64,000 nucleotides of DNA from Anodontia alba (Eukaryota > Mollusca > Bivalvia > Lucinida > Lucinidae): positions 38,421,687 to 38,485,686 of the forward strand of contig OZ024823.1 of assembly GCA_964016985.1 (NCBI GenBank), read 5' to 3'. Positions 43,885 to 56,454 of this stretch are shown here, piece by piece. Under the pieces are notes generated by a model. The model was not told the DNA's origin and searched no databases. It saw only the letters and a program-made list of their open reading frames with translations. Position 1 is the first letter of the stretch, and each line of letters opens with the position of its first letter. A program made the position numbers and the translations under genes.

Positions 43885-46273
43885 AGCTCACCTGAGCTCT
43901 GCTCAGGATGAGCTATTGTGATCACTTTTCGTCCGTCGTCCGTCCGTCCGTCCGTCCGTGCGTCCGTCCGTCCGTCCGTGCGTCCGTCCGTTAACATTTT
44001 CAAACGACTTCTCCTCTGAAACCGCTGAGCCAATTTTGCTCAAATTTCATATGGAGCCTCCTTAGGATGGGGGAACGAAAAATTGCTAAAATGGTTGCGG
44101 TCCGTTGACCAAGATGGCCGCCACGCCCATATATGGTAAAAACCTTTAAAAATCTTCTTCTCCAGAACCGAGAATGCCTTGGGGCTGAACTTTTGCAGGA
44201 ATCATCGGGGACGGGAGGTCTACCAAAATTGCTAAAAGAATTGTCGTACGTTGAGGTTTGACCTTTTTATGGCAAGGTCAAGTTTGCTTCCCTATGCATT
44301 TGTATGGGAAAAACCTTTAAAAATCTTCTTTTCCAAAACCCAGCATGCCTTATGGCTGAATCTTTGCATATATCTGTGGGAACAGGAGAGCTACCAAAAT
44401 TGCTAAAATAATGGTGGTACATTGACATTTGACCTTTTTACGGTAAGGTCAATTTTGCTTCCTTATGCATTTGTATGGGAAAAATGTTCAGAATTTCAAA
44501 CAACTTCGCCTCTGGAGCCTCTGGGCCAATTTTGCTCAAATTTCATATGGAGCCTCCTTAGGGTGGGGGAACAGAAAATTGCTAAAATGGTCACGGTCCG
44601 TTGACCAAGATGGCCGCCACGCCCATATATGGTAAAAATCTTTAAAAATCTTCTTCTTCAGAACCGAGAATGCCTTGGGGCTGAACCTTTGCAGGAATCA
44701 TTGGGGACGGGAGGTCTACCAACATTGCTAAAAGAATTGTCGTACGTTGACATTTGACCTTTTTACAGCAAGGTCAAGTTTGCTTCCCTGTGCATTTGTA
44801 TGGGAAAAACCTTTAAAAATCTTATTTTCCAAAACCGAGCAGCCTTATGGCTGAATCTTTGCATATATCTTCGGGAACAGGAGGGCTACCAAAATTGCTA
44901 AAATAATGGTCATACATTGACATTTGACCTTTTTACGTTAAGGTCAATTTTGCTTCCTTATGCATTTGTATGGAAAAATGTTCAGAATTTCAAACAACTT
45001 CTCCTCTGGAGCCTCTGGGCCAATTTTGCTCAAATTTCATATGGAGCCTCCTTAGGTAGGGGGAACAAAAGATAGCTAAAATGGTCACGGTTCGTTGACC
45101 AAGATGGGCGCCATGCCCATATATGGTAAAAACCTTTATAAATCTTCTACTCTAGAACCGAGGATGTTTTGGGGCTGAATGTTTGCATAAATCATCGGGG
45201 ACAGGGGGTCTACCAAAGTTGCTAAAATAATGGTCATACATTGACATTTAACCTTTTTACGGCAAGGTCAAGTTGCTTCCTTATGCATTTGCATGGGAAA
45301 AAACATTTAAAATCCTTAATCTCCAAAACCGAGGATGGCTTGTGGCTGAATCTTTGCATATATCATCTGGAACAGGCAATCTAACGAAGTTGCTAAAATA
45401 ATTGTCATACATTGACATTTAACCTTTTTAGGGCGAGGTCAAGTTTGCTTCTGTATGCATTTGTATGGGCCCCATACATTTATATGGAAAAAATGTTGAT
45501 AATTTCAAATGGCTTTTCCTCAGACGCCTCCGGGCCAATGTTGCTCAAATTTCATGCGGAGCCTCCGTGGGCAGGAGAATGAAAGATTGCTAAAATGGGT
45601 ATGGTCCATTGATCAAAATGGCTGCCATACCCATATATGGTAAAAACCTTTAAAAATCGTCTTCTCCATAACCAAATATGCCCTGGGTCCTAATCTTTGC
45701 ACAAATTACGGGAGACAGGAGACCTACCAAAATTGCTCAAATGATGGTTCTATGTTGACATTTGACCTTTTTGCCTCCAAGGTCAAATTTGCTTCCCTAT
45801 TTGTGTGGGCCCTATACATTTATATTGAAAGTATCGAAGTGACTTGTAGATCAATAGTAGTTAAAATTGTTCTGATTGGAAATCTGAGATGGCCATCATC
45901 TGGTTTATATTTATAATATTTCCCTGCCACTGTGCTGTTTACATGTATAAAATCACGATTCTTCAGAAACCACTTAGCCAATTTCCACCAAATTTCACAT
46001 TGATCCTTCTGTTAAAATTCAGAAACCACTTAGCCGAATTCCACCAAATTTCACATTGATCCTTCTGCTGAAATGTGTTTGATAGTTTATTCAAATGATC
46101 ATGCTCCATTGACTGTCAGGCTCATATATTCTTCTTCAAAACTAAGAACTGTTCAAATGATGATATTTTCATTAGTTGCGATGATAGGACTGGCAAAATG
46201 TTGCATAACATCTGCATGTCTGCAGTGGCTATGTCACTCAGGTGAGCGAATTGTGGCCCGTGGGCCTCTTGTT
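43885..46273. mobile_element. Hairpin-ended tandem-repeat element with units of about 495 bp
   Basis: The 5' end is AGCTCACCTGAGCTCTGCTC with AGGATGAGCT. The 3' end is CAGGTGAGCGAATTGTGG, then stem GGCCCGTGGGCC, then TCTTGTTT. CAAATTTCATATGGAGCCTC recurs at 44041, 44537 and 45031, with a diverged copy near 45546. Shorter sub-repeats (AATCTTCTTYTCCARAACC) occur inside each unit. Near the left end is an array of GTCCGTCC units. Confidence 0.75.
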
Positions 46274-46499
46274 TATCTTGAAAACGCAGAGATGGATATT
46301 CTTCAATTTCTGCGGACACATTGATATCAATAAGGTGTACGGACATAAGAGAAAGTAAGGGCTAGGGGCCAATTCTCTTGGAGTTATTGCCCTTTGTAAT
46401 TTTTTTTCTAAATGCAATAAAAAGTTTGTGTGCATGCTATAAACTTTCTCTATCCACTCTTCTGCCACAAACACTCCTACACCAGCAGTGCCTTTGTCA

Positions 46500-46824
46500 T
46501 TTCCTGACCACCAGGTCCAGTGATCTACTTGTGTGGCTTGGCATTGAGGATCTGGAACTCATTCTGAAGGAGAGAAGACTTCGATGGTATGGACATGTGG
46601 AACGCTTCAGTGGTGCAATCAAGACAGCCTTTGACATACAGGTTGATGGAAAGTGTGGGTCTGGGAGGCCCAAAATGACATGGAAGCAGCTGACAGAGAG
46701 GGATTGCAGAGAGTGGAAGCTCTTGGCTATCAACCCTCATGATAGACGTACCTGGAGATCTGGTGTGAGATCTGCCATGCGTGCAGCAAGCCAGCTATCT
46801 GGAAGGGGGCCCACTGATGTGTAG
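46500..46824 (+). pseudogene. 3' end of a non-LTR retrotransposon ORF2
   Basis: The frame ending at the TAG at 46822-46824 reads DLELILKERRLRWYGHVER, then GSGRPKMTWKQLTERDCRE and WRSGVRSAMRAASQL. The RRLRWYGHVER...GRPKMTW pattern is the well-known C-terminal tail of LINE polymerase proteins (CR1/Jockey/RTE-like). No RT domain remains upstream, so this is a 5'-truncated insertion of about 320 bp. Confidence 0.75.
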
Positions 46825-46859
46825 CTGCATGTTAATCAAAAATCCGATTATGATTATTT

Positions 46860-49110
46860 TGATATGCTATCTCTTTAACCAATGGCTGGAATTCGACCAA
46901 ACTAGCATAGATACATCATCAGGATTGGGGGAAGAAGTAATTAGATTTTGGTGACCTTGACCTAAATTTTCATGGTCACTACATTATAAATACTAAAAAA
47001 GTTAGCCTTGTTAATGCAGTAAAAAGTTTGTGTGCACACAATCTCTAACCAGTGGCTGGAATTGGACCAAACTGGCACAGTTACATTGGGGGGGGGGGGG
47101 GGGGGGGGGGGTACACTGTTTTCAGATTGTCTGTCCATCCATCTGTCCACAATGCTGGTTTTTTCCTAATATCTTGAAAACGCAGTGATAGATATTCATC
47201 AATTTCTGCAGACACATTGATATCAATATGGTGTACCTACATAAGGGAAAGTAAGGGCTAGGGGTCAATTCTATTGGAGTTACTGCCCTTGGTGGGGGGG
47301 GGTGAGAAGTGATTAGATTTTGGTGACCTTGACCTTATTTTCAAGGTCACTACATTATATATCCTCAAAAAGTAAGCCTTGTCAATGCAGTAAAAATTTT
47401 GTGTGCACAGTCTCTTTAAATTCTTAACATAAGAGAAAGTAAGGGCTAGGGGTCAATTCTCTTGGAGTTATTGCCCTTTGTAATTTTTTTTCTTAATGCA
47501 ATATAAAGTTTATGTGCATACTATCTCTTTAACCAATAGCTGGAAGTGGACCAAACTAGCACAGATACACCATAAGGATTGGGGGGAGAAGTGATTAGAT
47601 TTTGGTGACTTTGACCTTATTTTCAAGGTCACTACATTATATATACTCAAAAAGTAAGCCTTGTCAATGCAGTAAAAATTTTGTGTGCACAGTCTCTTTA
47701 ACCTCTTAACATAAGAGAAAGTAAGGGCTAGGGGCCACTTCTCTTGGAGTTATTGCCCTTTGTAAATTTTTTTCTTAATGCAATAAAAAGTTTGTGTGCA
47801 TACTATCTCTTTAACCACATCGGCATTTTGAAACTCAAATTTTGATGGAAAAAAGCTGGAGGGCCCACAATATCTTGAACCAATGGCTGGAATTTTAACA
47901 AACTAGCACAAATACATTTTAAGGACATGGGAAAGAACTTATTAGATTTTTGTGACCATGACCTTATTTTCAAGGTTACTACATTATAAAGACTCCAAAA
48001 ATGAGCCTTGTAAAAAGCTTGTGCGCACTATCTCTTTAACCAATGGCCTGAATTTGACCAAACTAGCACAGAAAAAAGCTTGTGTGCACACTATATCTTG
48101 ATTCAATGGCTAGAATTTTAACAAACTAGCACCAATACATTATTAGGACATGGGAAAGAAGTGATTATATTTTTTGTGAGCTTGACCTTATTTTCAAGGT
48201 CACTACATTATACAGACTCCAAAAATGAGCCTTGTAAAAAGTTTGTGTATGCACTATCTCTTTAACCAATGGCTGGAATTTGACCAAACTAGCACAGATA
48301 CATCATCAGGAATGGGAAAAGAAATGATTAGATTTTGCTGACCTTGACCTTATTTTCAAGGTCACTACATTATAAATACTCAATAAGTGAGTCTTGTGTT
48401 GACTCTATCTCATGAATCAATAGATGGATTTGGACCAAATTAGCACAGATATATCATAGGGATTGGGGAAAGAATTGATTAGATATTGGTGACCTTATCT
48501 CGTTTTCAAGGTCACACCAGCACTTTGAAACACACTTTTTTATAGAAAAAAGCTTGTGTGCGCACTATATCTTGAACCAATGGCTGGAATTTTAACAAAC
48601 TAGCATAGATACATTGTTAGGACATGGGAAAGTAGTGATTAGATTTTTGTGACCTTGACCTCATTTTCAAGGTCACTACGTTATAAAGACTCTAAAAATG
48701 ACCCCTGTGTGCACCCTTGTGTGCACCCTATCTCATGAATCATTAGATGGAATTTGTTCTATCTAGCACAGATACTTCATTTGGATGAGGGAAAGAAGTG
48801 ATTAGATTTTGGTGACCTGGACCTCATTTTCAATGTCACACTGACACTCTGAACCTCCAATTTTGATATAAAAAAGCTTATATTACACATTGATATCTTT
48901 AAAGTGTACCTACATAAGAGAAAGTAAGGGCTAGGGGCCCATTCTTTTGGAGTTATTGCCCTGTAAAATGTCCTAATGCAGTAAAAAGTTTGTGTGCACA
49001 CTATGGGGAATTTGACCAAACTAGCACAGCTAAATCATCAGGATGGGGGAAAGAAGTGATTAGATTTTGGTGACCATGACCATATTTTCAAGGTCAAAAA
49101 GTGAGCCTTG
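46860..49110. repeat. Diverged tandem repeats around ACCTTGACCTTATTTTCAAG
   Basis: ACCTTGACCTTATTTTCAAG with GTCACTACATTATA follows TTAGATTTTGGTG in many units between 46950 and 49090. Units differ in length (about 150-320 bp). AACATAAGAGAAAGTAAGGG with TTGGAGTTATTGCCCT recurs at 46344, 47425, 47710 and 48920. A G-tract of over 20 bases is at 47088-47110. Confidence 0.7.
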
Positions 49111-49511
49111 TGTGCACTCTATCTTATTTCCTACATATCTTGATTAGTATTATTAGGAATCTTTAACACATTTTGCATAAATGTTCATATTCATGAGATG
49201 TTGCTGCTACAGAGAAAGGGGTCAAGGGATCAATACTGTTATTGTTATTCCCCTTTGTAATTTTTTAATCTCCGTAACACTTTTGTTTTTCCTGTGTATC
49301 TTGCTTAATAATTTTAGGAATTTTGTAATATTTTGCATGAAATTTGATATTGATAAGTTGTTATTGCTATGAAAATTTTTTAAGATTCTGAACAGAGCTG
49401 CTATTTATATCGACCTTTACCTTGCAATGCTTATTCACTTTTTTCATTTGAATGCTTAACCCTTAAAGTACCGAGCATAAGTGTATCATACAAACTTCTA
49501 TTTTTGTTTTA

Positions 49512-49596
49512 TTTCAGAGAAAAAATAAAGCTTGACATTTTCATGTGAATTAAGCAGACAATTCACATGAAATGCCAAGCTTTATCTTCTCTGAAA
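49512..49596. repeat. Hairpin element
   Basis: TTTCAGAGAAAAAATAAAGC pairs with GCTTTATCTTCTCTGAAA, and TTTTCATGTGAATT with AATTCACATGAAA, around a few unpaired bases. It is similar in sequence to the hairpin around 3650-3740. Confidence 0.75.
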
Positions 49597-49607
49597 AATC
49601 AACAACA

Positions 49608-49755
49608 ACAGTAAAACAACCTAGAATGCATAAATCTGTCATGAGTGCTTTAAGAGTTAAACCCATTCTGATCTAGAAAACTGTAAAACAACCTAGAATG
49701 CATAAATCTGTCATGGGTGCTTTAAGTGTTAGACCCATTCTGATCTAGAAAACTG
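49608..49755. repeat. Tandem duplication of about 75 bp
   Basis: GTAAAACAACCTAGAATGCA through CCCATTCTGATCTAGAAAAC occurs twice in a row with three or four differences. Confidence 0.85.
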
Positions 49756-50293
49756 CTACTGCTCATACAAGAATAAATTTGAAGGAAAGAGCTTTTTGTT
49801 AAAAGATGTAAGGTTCACTGAAAATGTTTACCGCCTGAATTTGATTTCAATGCTGAAATCCTAAATTTCATTGAGTATTTTACCCCCTCAACTTAAATTT
49901 CAATGCTGATTTTAAAGAATTCAGTGCTGAAATACCCTTTACTCCCTCTTATCTAAAGCTCTGACTAAATTGCCCTATCAGTTTGACTTTAACAGTTTTA
50001 TATTTATCAGGATCTGACTACTATACAAATAGGCTTGGCAGTGCAATAGACCGGCATTTGAAGTGAAGTGGCTATTTACTCAGATTTATGCCGGCCGGCC
50101 TCGGTGGCTCAGTTGGGTGCGCCGTCCGAATACTCAGATATACACCTGGCTTTTTAGCATGTCTGACTGCAGATCCAGGGTCGCAAGTTTGAATCACAGA
50201 TCTGTCCCCTTAACTTCCATGGGTATTGATCATAAAATAATTTTGATGGTCAGTCTCACTATGCTGCTGATTCAAGAAGGCCATTTGTTAGTT

Positions 50294-52325
50294 ATACCCC
50301 CGGCATACGAAGTATGCTAAGGCATACGAAGTATGCTAAGGGGGTATATAGTTTTTGTCTTTTCTGTGTGATTGTCTGTCTGTGAGGTTACATTTATTTT
50401 GTGTCAAAGATTTCTCAAGAACTACTTTACCTAGAATCTTGAAAATGTGTACACATGACAAGTATGACTATTTGTATTGTGGGAAAGAAAATAGGGGCTG
50501 TGGGGCCAGGTCCCTTATAGTTATTTCCCTTTGTTCTGGCTATTTGTGTGTGAGTAAACATTTATTTTGTATCAAAGATTTCTCAATAACTACTGTACCT
50601 AGAATCTTGACATTTTGTACACATGACAAGTATGACTAGTGGTATTGTGGGAAAGAAAATAGGGGCCATGGGACCAGGCCCTTTAAGAGTTATTTCCCTA
50701 TGTTCTGGCTATTTGTGTGTGAGTTAACATTTATTTTGTGTCAAAGATTTCTCCAGACCTACTATACCTAGAATCTTGAAATTTAGTACACATGACAAGT
50801 ATGACTACACTGTAGATCCAATATATCGCGGTGCTTGGGGTCCAAGTTCCGCTATCGTGATATATCTGGATCGCGATATAAGTAGCAGTGGTAGTTTGCC
50901 GAGACGCCGCTAATAAATCCACACCAAATGACTGTCAGTAAAGCTATCGGCCATATTTCACCATTACAGTATGTTCAGAATTACTCAGTGGCAGTATATA
51001 CACTGGGGGACTATGTCTCCTTATTAACTTTAATCGAGACCAGCTAGTAAACTACGTTTGAAAACATTTGTTCGCCGAAATGACAAATGAGGACGCCATT
51101 TTGTTGTACTGGTTCCCTGTAACAGTTAAGGGGAGCAACTCACATATCCTAAGTGCTTAGACAATTTGAGTTGCTTCCCTTCGCTTGTTACATCTGCTGC
51201 GGGCCCCAAAACTATCATTTTATTTATTTATTTTTTTTTTTAGATGGCGCGTGGACAACATTGACTGATTGAGTAGATGTTCTCAGTTATGACGCTGATT
51301 ATGACAAGTGCGCAGATTAAAATTAATTGTTTGCCATTTATTATCAATGCGTGTACTGATTGACGCTAATTGGATTGTTTGGTCATAATGCATGACGCGA
51401 CTTCGCGTCTGCTTATTTGTGAAAAATCAAGACCAGAACCAATTACAGTCAGTTAATTTTTTTCAAAGTAAAAAACAAACATACTATAAGTTTTTTTGTT
51501 TTTTTTTCTCATGGTAAATTTGGGGTCCACGGACGATTCGCGATATACTGGATTTCGCGAAATAACGGACTGCGATGTATTGGATCTACAGTGTAGTTGT
51601 TTTGTGGGAAAGAAAATTGGGGCTGTGGGGTCAGGTCACTTAGAGTTATTTCCCTTTGTTGTTCTGGCTATTTGTGTGGGAGTAAATATTTATTTTGTGT
51701 CTAAGATTTCTCAAGAACTTCTACACCTAGAAACTTGAACTTAAGTACACATGACAAGTATGACTAGTTGTATTGTGGGAAAGGAAATACAAGCCATGGG
51801 GCGAGGTCCCTGAGTTATTTCCCTTTGTTGTTCTGGCTATTTAATTATGTATTTTTGTGTATAACTTCTATACCTGTTTCCAGATTTTGTTTGAATTTAT
51901 TTTACACATGCACATTTATATACTGTGGGTGACAAGTATGACTTATTGTACTGTGGAAAGAAAGTAGGGGCCATAGGGCCAGGTCTCTTAGGTTTCTAAG
52001 ACTTATTTCCCTTTGTAATTTGTGCTGTTGAAGTATGTATTTTTCTTAATAACATTTATTATGTGTCAAAGAGTTTTGGTACCAATGACAAGAATGAATA
52101 GTTGTATTGTGAGAAAGAAAATAGCCATGGGGCCAGTTCTCTAAGAGTTATTTCCCTTTGTAATTCTGACTATTTAGATACGTATTTATCTTAGTAACAT
52201 TTATTTTGTGTCAAAGATATCTTGAAAACTACTGTACCGAGAAACTCGGTAATTGGTAAGTATGGCTGGTTGCATTGTGGGAATGAAAATGGGGGCCATG
52301 GGATGGCCATGGCCGGGGGTATTAG
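50294..52325. mobile_element. ATACCCCCGG-type tandem-repeat element
   Basis: It starts ATACCCCCGGCATACGAAGT with a duplicated GGCATACGAAGTATGCTAA. It ends GGCCATGGCCGGGGGTATT, followed by a hairpin AGTGAGCA...TGCTCACT and TCTAGTT. Between are units of about 190 bp sharing TGTGTCAAAGATTTCTCAAG, CACATGACAAGTATGACTA and GAGTTATTTCCCT. The array is split by the TIR element at 50808-51593. Confidence 0.7.
50808..51593. mobile_element. 786-bp TIR element with identifiable empty site
   Basis: The ends CACTGTAGATCCAATATATC and its near-complement GATGTATTGGATCTACAGTG are flanked by TA (50806-50807, 51594-51595). Beyond the ends both sides continue with cyclic GCGATATA/TTCGCG motifs. Unfilled units of the surrounding repeat (50627 and 51748) read AAGTATGACTAGT, which is the filled site with one TA and no insert. 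There is no transposase frame, so it is non-autonomous, Tc1/mariner/pogo-like. Confidence 0.85.
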
Positions 52326-52688
52326 TGAGCACTTATATGCTCACTTATGGTCTAGTTACTGTTGTATGTATGTACAAGTTCTGTTACAGATTACTGTCTG
52401 GATTACTGTTGTATGTATGTGCATAAGTTCTGTTTTACCGCTTAGAGGACTAAATCTGCCCAGAAAAAGTCAGTTATTGGCAAATCTATGTGCACAAGTA
52501 CTGGTTAACTGCCTAGAGAACTAAGCCTGCCCAGGAAAAGTGTGTAGGTTAACTGATCAGCTCAACATGACCTTAACAGTAATGACTGTGTCGTAAAATT
52601 CACAACTCAAACAAAAGAAATAGAAAAAAATATCTACTTCTTTTGTTGAGAAAAAAAAAGAGCCTTATCTGTGCATATTTCAGCCATC

Positions 52689-52909
52689 ACACGACAAAAC
52701 CTACAATAAGACTTGTGCATCAAGTGAAGACTCAGATCAGTCTCTGCATCCATGAAGTCTGAGAAGTCTTTGCTCATCGCATGTGTCTTCTACATCCTCC
52801 AGGCTATTCAAAGAGGGATGAATCAGAATTTTTGCCATACTGGATGGATGTTCAGGCTGATCTGAATCTTTGCTGGTCACAAAATAGCTTTATTGCAGGT
52901 TTTGTCGTG
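52689..52909. mobile_element. MITE with CACGACAAAACCTACAATAA ends
   Basis: The left end CACGACAAAACCTACAATAA and right end TTATTGCAGGTTTTGTCGTG are inverted with one mismatch; total length is 221 bp. Inside are partly inverted CTCAGATCAGTCTCTGCATC and GTTCAGGCTGATCTGAATC segments. A longer relative is at 16435-16834. Confidence 0.75.
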
Positions 52910-53568
52910 CACAGGCTCTTTAATGCTTTTTGTGGAGAAATATGAAAATAGCACCTGACATCAGTTTTTGGTTGAAAAAGCGCTTTATTCGCAGCTGTGT
53001 TCCTTGCAGCTGTATGTGACTATTTCAAGTAGTTATGGAACATACATTCAGCACAATGCTGACAGAAAACCTGCAGGTACAGACAACTCTCTTTATACTA
53101 ACACTCGATACAACAACAAAATTTGTTATAGTGACAGTTTGATTGTCATGAATTCTTCGCTTAAGAGGTAATAGTCAGTAGCAAATTATGGAAGAATATT
53201 ATATTTTGAAATACTTTAAAGAAACATATGTTTTTGTGTATTTGTTAGAACTGCCTCAGGCAGGAAATAAGAACTAAACAAGACCTTTCTTACATATCAA
53301 TCTGCTCATTAGGGATTCTTTATAGTAGCAAATTTATTTTAATGGCAACATCTTTGAGAACAAATGTTGTCCTTACAGCAAAGGTTCACTCTAACATAAT
53401 TCCCCTAAATATTTGGACACGGTAGATCCTTTCTTCAAATACGTAAAAAATTAGGAATATTTAGCCTTAACCCTGGCCGGCTGAACCCGAATATATCCTG
53501 CCTTGGCAAACACTATAGATCAAGATCAGTTGGCTTCTGAAGAATTGGATCTGCACTTTTTGTCATTA

Positions 53569-53858
53569 GTTTGTGTTGAGGTTTAATGGCCCAGTCAACC
53601 CAATGGGGTCTTATCAAGAATGGTCAGTTTACCTAACCGGAAGGCTTAGTCCTCTATGTGGTTAACTAGTTTTGTGCACATTTTTTCACCAGAAACTGAC
53701 AAGTGCCCTGCTTGAATCAGCAGAAGGGAGAGAATGACCATAGAAAATATTTCATTATCAAATTTCCATGAAAGAATGTTGCAGACCCAGAGAGGGTCGA
53801 ATCCGCAATTTCCTGATCACCAGTTGGACGCGCATCTAACTGAGCCACTGAGGCTGGC
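53569..53858 (-). mobile_element. 300-bp tRNA-derived SINE, minus
   Basis: The tail end GTTTGTGTTGAGGTTTAATG is at the left and the head CTGAGCCACTGAGGCTGGC at the right. The B-box region is mutated (GGGTCGAATCCGCAATTTC), indicating an older copy. Confidence 0.8.
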
Positions 53859-54091
53859 TTGTCATTAAGTATGGGGACACACAGGCCTGAGCAAAAGTGT
53901 AGAACCAGATCAGATTAATGGCATCTGGTTGGTCTACACAGTTTGCCACTCAATCCAGCAGCTTTTAGACATATCAGCAGGTAGTGAACAGAAGTTAAAG
54001 TGTCCTTATATTCAGGGTTAACCTTCAAGACGCCAAACACAACAATTGTCGTCTGATTTGTCTTCTGCCGAATACTTAAAAAGTCATTGTT

Positions 54092-54159
54092 GCAAACAGT
54101 GTGGACCCAGATCAGACTGCTCCTCTAGGAGCAGTCTGATCTGGGTCCACATTGTTTGC
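54092..54159. repeat. Near-perfect 34-bp-stem hairpin (GCAAACAGTGTGGACC family)
   Basis: GCAAACAGTGTGGACCCAGA...CTGCTCCT is followed immediately by its complement ending GTTTGC, with one G/T wobble. The same arm is found unpaired at 30053 and in variant form at 28769 and 39594. Confidence 0.85.
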
Positions 54160-54274
54160 CTATAAGCAAAAAGTTTGTTTGAAAAGTTTGTAAGAAGATG
54201 CAGCAGACGACATAAACATCCATACTATCATGATATCTCATTACTTTTTCTTTAGTAACCAAGATCACCGCCTG

Positions 54275-54800
54275 GTCGGGCAACATTCTTTTGTGGAGAT
54301 TGACCATGAAATATTTTATATGGTCATTCTCTCCCTCGGTGGCTCAGTTGGATGCACGTCCGACTGGTGATCAGGAGATTGCGGGTTCAATCCCCCGCCG
54401 GGTTGGCAACATTCTTTGTGGAAATTTGATCATGAAATATTTCTATGGTCATTCTCTCCCTTCCGCTGATTCAAGAAGGGCAGTTGGCAGTTTCTGGCGA
54501 AAGAATGTGCACAATACTGGTTACCCGCTTAGAGGACCTAGCCTGCCCTGTAAAAGTGTGGTTAGATAAACTGACCACGCTTGACATGACCCCATTGGGA
54601 TGATTGGGCTGTAAAACCTCAACACAAACAAACATTCTCTCCCTTCTGATTCAAGAAGACCAGTTTTCAGTTTCTGGAGGAAGAATGCGCACAGATACTG
54701 GTTGACTGCTTAGAGGATTAAGGCTGCCCAGGAAAAGTGTGGTTTGCTAAACTGACTGGCTCCACATGACCCTAATGGGTTGAGAGGACCGTAAAACAGC
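54275..54800 (+). mobile_element. Three adjacent partial SINE copies
   Basis: A body fragment (54275-54334) is followed by a nearly complete copy (54335-54632; A-box TGGCTCAGTTGGATGC, B-box GGGTTCAATCCCC). A third lacks its head (54633-54800, CATTCTCTCCCTTCTGATTC onward). Each junction is at a CATTCTCTCCCT or CAAACA motif, so template switching or unequal recombination may have built the cluster. Confidence 0.75.
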
Positions 54801-54825
54801 TCAGGCAGTCAATTCAATAACAAAG

Positions 54826-54942
54826 CAGGGATTATTCTGGTCCCAGATTTTTGTGAGAGAAAAAATCCCATTTGGATAAAAACAGTGAGAGATTTTCAAA
54901 TTCAGTGAGATTTTTTTTTCGCTCGCTCAGACAAACTGAGTG

Positions 54943-54977
<35 letters not shown>

Positions 54978-56364
54978 TAAAGGTCAGATTTTGTATCATA
55001 ATTGTATGTATAAGTAATTAGTATTATTATTGCTTATTTTGTAATGTACTCTAAATCAGGTTAATAAAATTGTTATATATAGGGTGTTTGATTAGTATCC
55101 TTATTTTCATGTTTACTGCAAGTGTTTATATATAAATTTGAACTTTCTGGAAAATCATGTTTACTAATAACAAGTTGTTTATATTCTTTTTGGAATTTCC
55201 AGATGGAATATTCTAGATTAAGCTATTTTTGGCATGTCACAGAACATTTAATTTTTTCTTGACAAATACAGGATTATAAGTGATGCCTCTAATTATATAA
55301 GGAGAGAAGATTTTCATATGAGCATCTTTGTACACTTTCATTCTTTACTGGATTACTTCAATGTTTCATTAATTCTGGAATTAAACTCTGAATTCAGGGA
55401 CTTTAAATTGTGGGATCAGAAACTGCAATTCAAAGGATTTGTTTCAGAAATTCTTCTGGAATATTTCTCAGGGATTTTGTGACATTATCCAATGATTTTT
55501 TTACCTGCGAGTTCTGATTCATATACTTATAATTTTTCTCTGGGACTCACAAATTTTTATATAAATGAGTCCCAGAGCTCACAAAAACAGTAGATCCCTG
55601 AGCTCACAAAAACAGTAGATATCTGCTCTAAAATATATTACAGACTCCTGATTTTATCATAGGACATGGAATTTCAATTATGTGTCCTTGAGACTGGATA
55701 GAATTTTTTCTGTCTTGCACATTTTCTTATTTTTTGTTATCAACAAATACTGTAAGTAATTTTAAAGCTTGTTGCTGGTTTCACTTTCATTTCTTTCTCG
55801 TTACGCCTGGCTCGTAACAAAATGCAAACAGCTGAATAAGGGCGTCATGGGATTGTTATTCATCAGGCTCAGTTCGGTCGTGTTTGATCGTCATCCGAAT
55901 CAGGGGAGGAAAGCGTGGCCGCTTCAGTCGAGCTGGGTTGTGCTCGAACAAGATACTTTAACATGTTGCCATCCCGACTGGACGGCTTCGGAGCGGATAA
56001 TTTTCTTTCTTTTTCCGAGTCGGCGGACATTTTTTTTTGCTGACTCGAGGAAGCGATCAAAAAAGCGCTTGCTTAAACCAGACCGACAATAAAATTTTAC
56101 GATAAAGCTTTTCAGTGATACAGATTAATGAATGGTTACCTGCGGTCGTATGCGTAATAAATTTTGGCGCCACAATAATTCAGAAACCAGTCAAACAGAA
56201 CAGTCCGATAGTCTCGAAATGAACCGCATGTGCAAAATAGGAACAACGGCGCGAAATGAGAAAAATTCAGCATGCGATTTTTTTTCTCACTCCGGGAATT
56301 TTGATGCGATTTCTTGCAAAAAAATGCGAGAATATCGCGAAATCGCGCCAGAAAATGATCCCTG
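54826..56364. mobile_element. Non-autonomous TIR element, family X copy 2
   Basis: Same ends (CAGGGATTATTCTGG and AAAATGATCCCTG) and same internal order as 10093-11673, with scattered indels. CAAAG lies on both sides. The two copies are in introns 2 and 6 of the same gene in the same orientation. Confidence 0.8.
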
Positions 56365-56454
56365 CAAAGTTGGCATTTTGGAATTGACAAAAATGACCCT
56401 TGTGGCTTGACATGCTGTTATACCAGATATTGTCAGCACCCATTTCTGCATGTA

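Noticed and set aside
46073..46346. Short open frames on both strands near 46.1-46.3 kb
   Set aside because: They cross the boundary between two mobile elements and have no motif.
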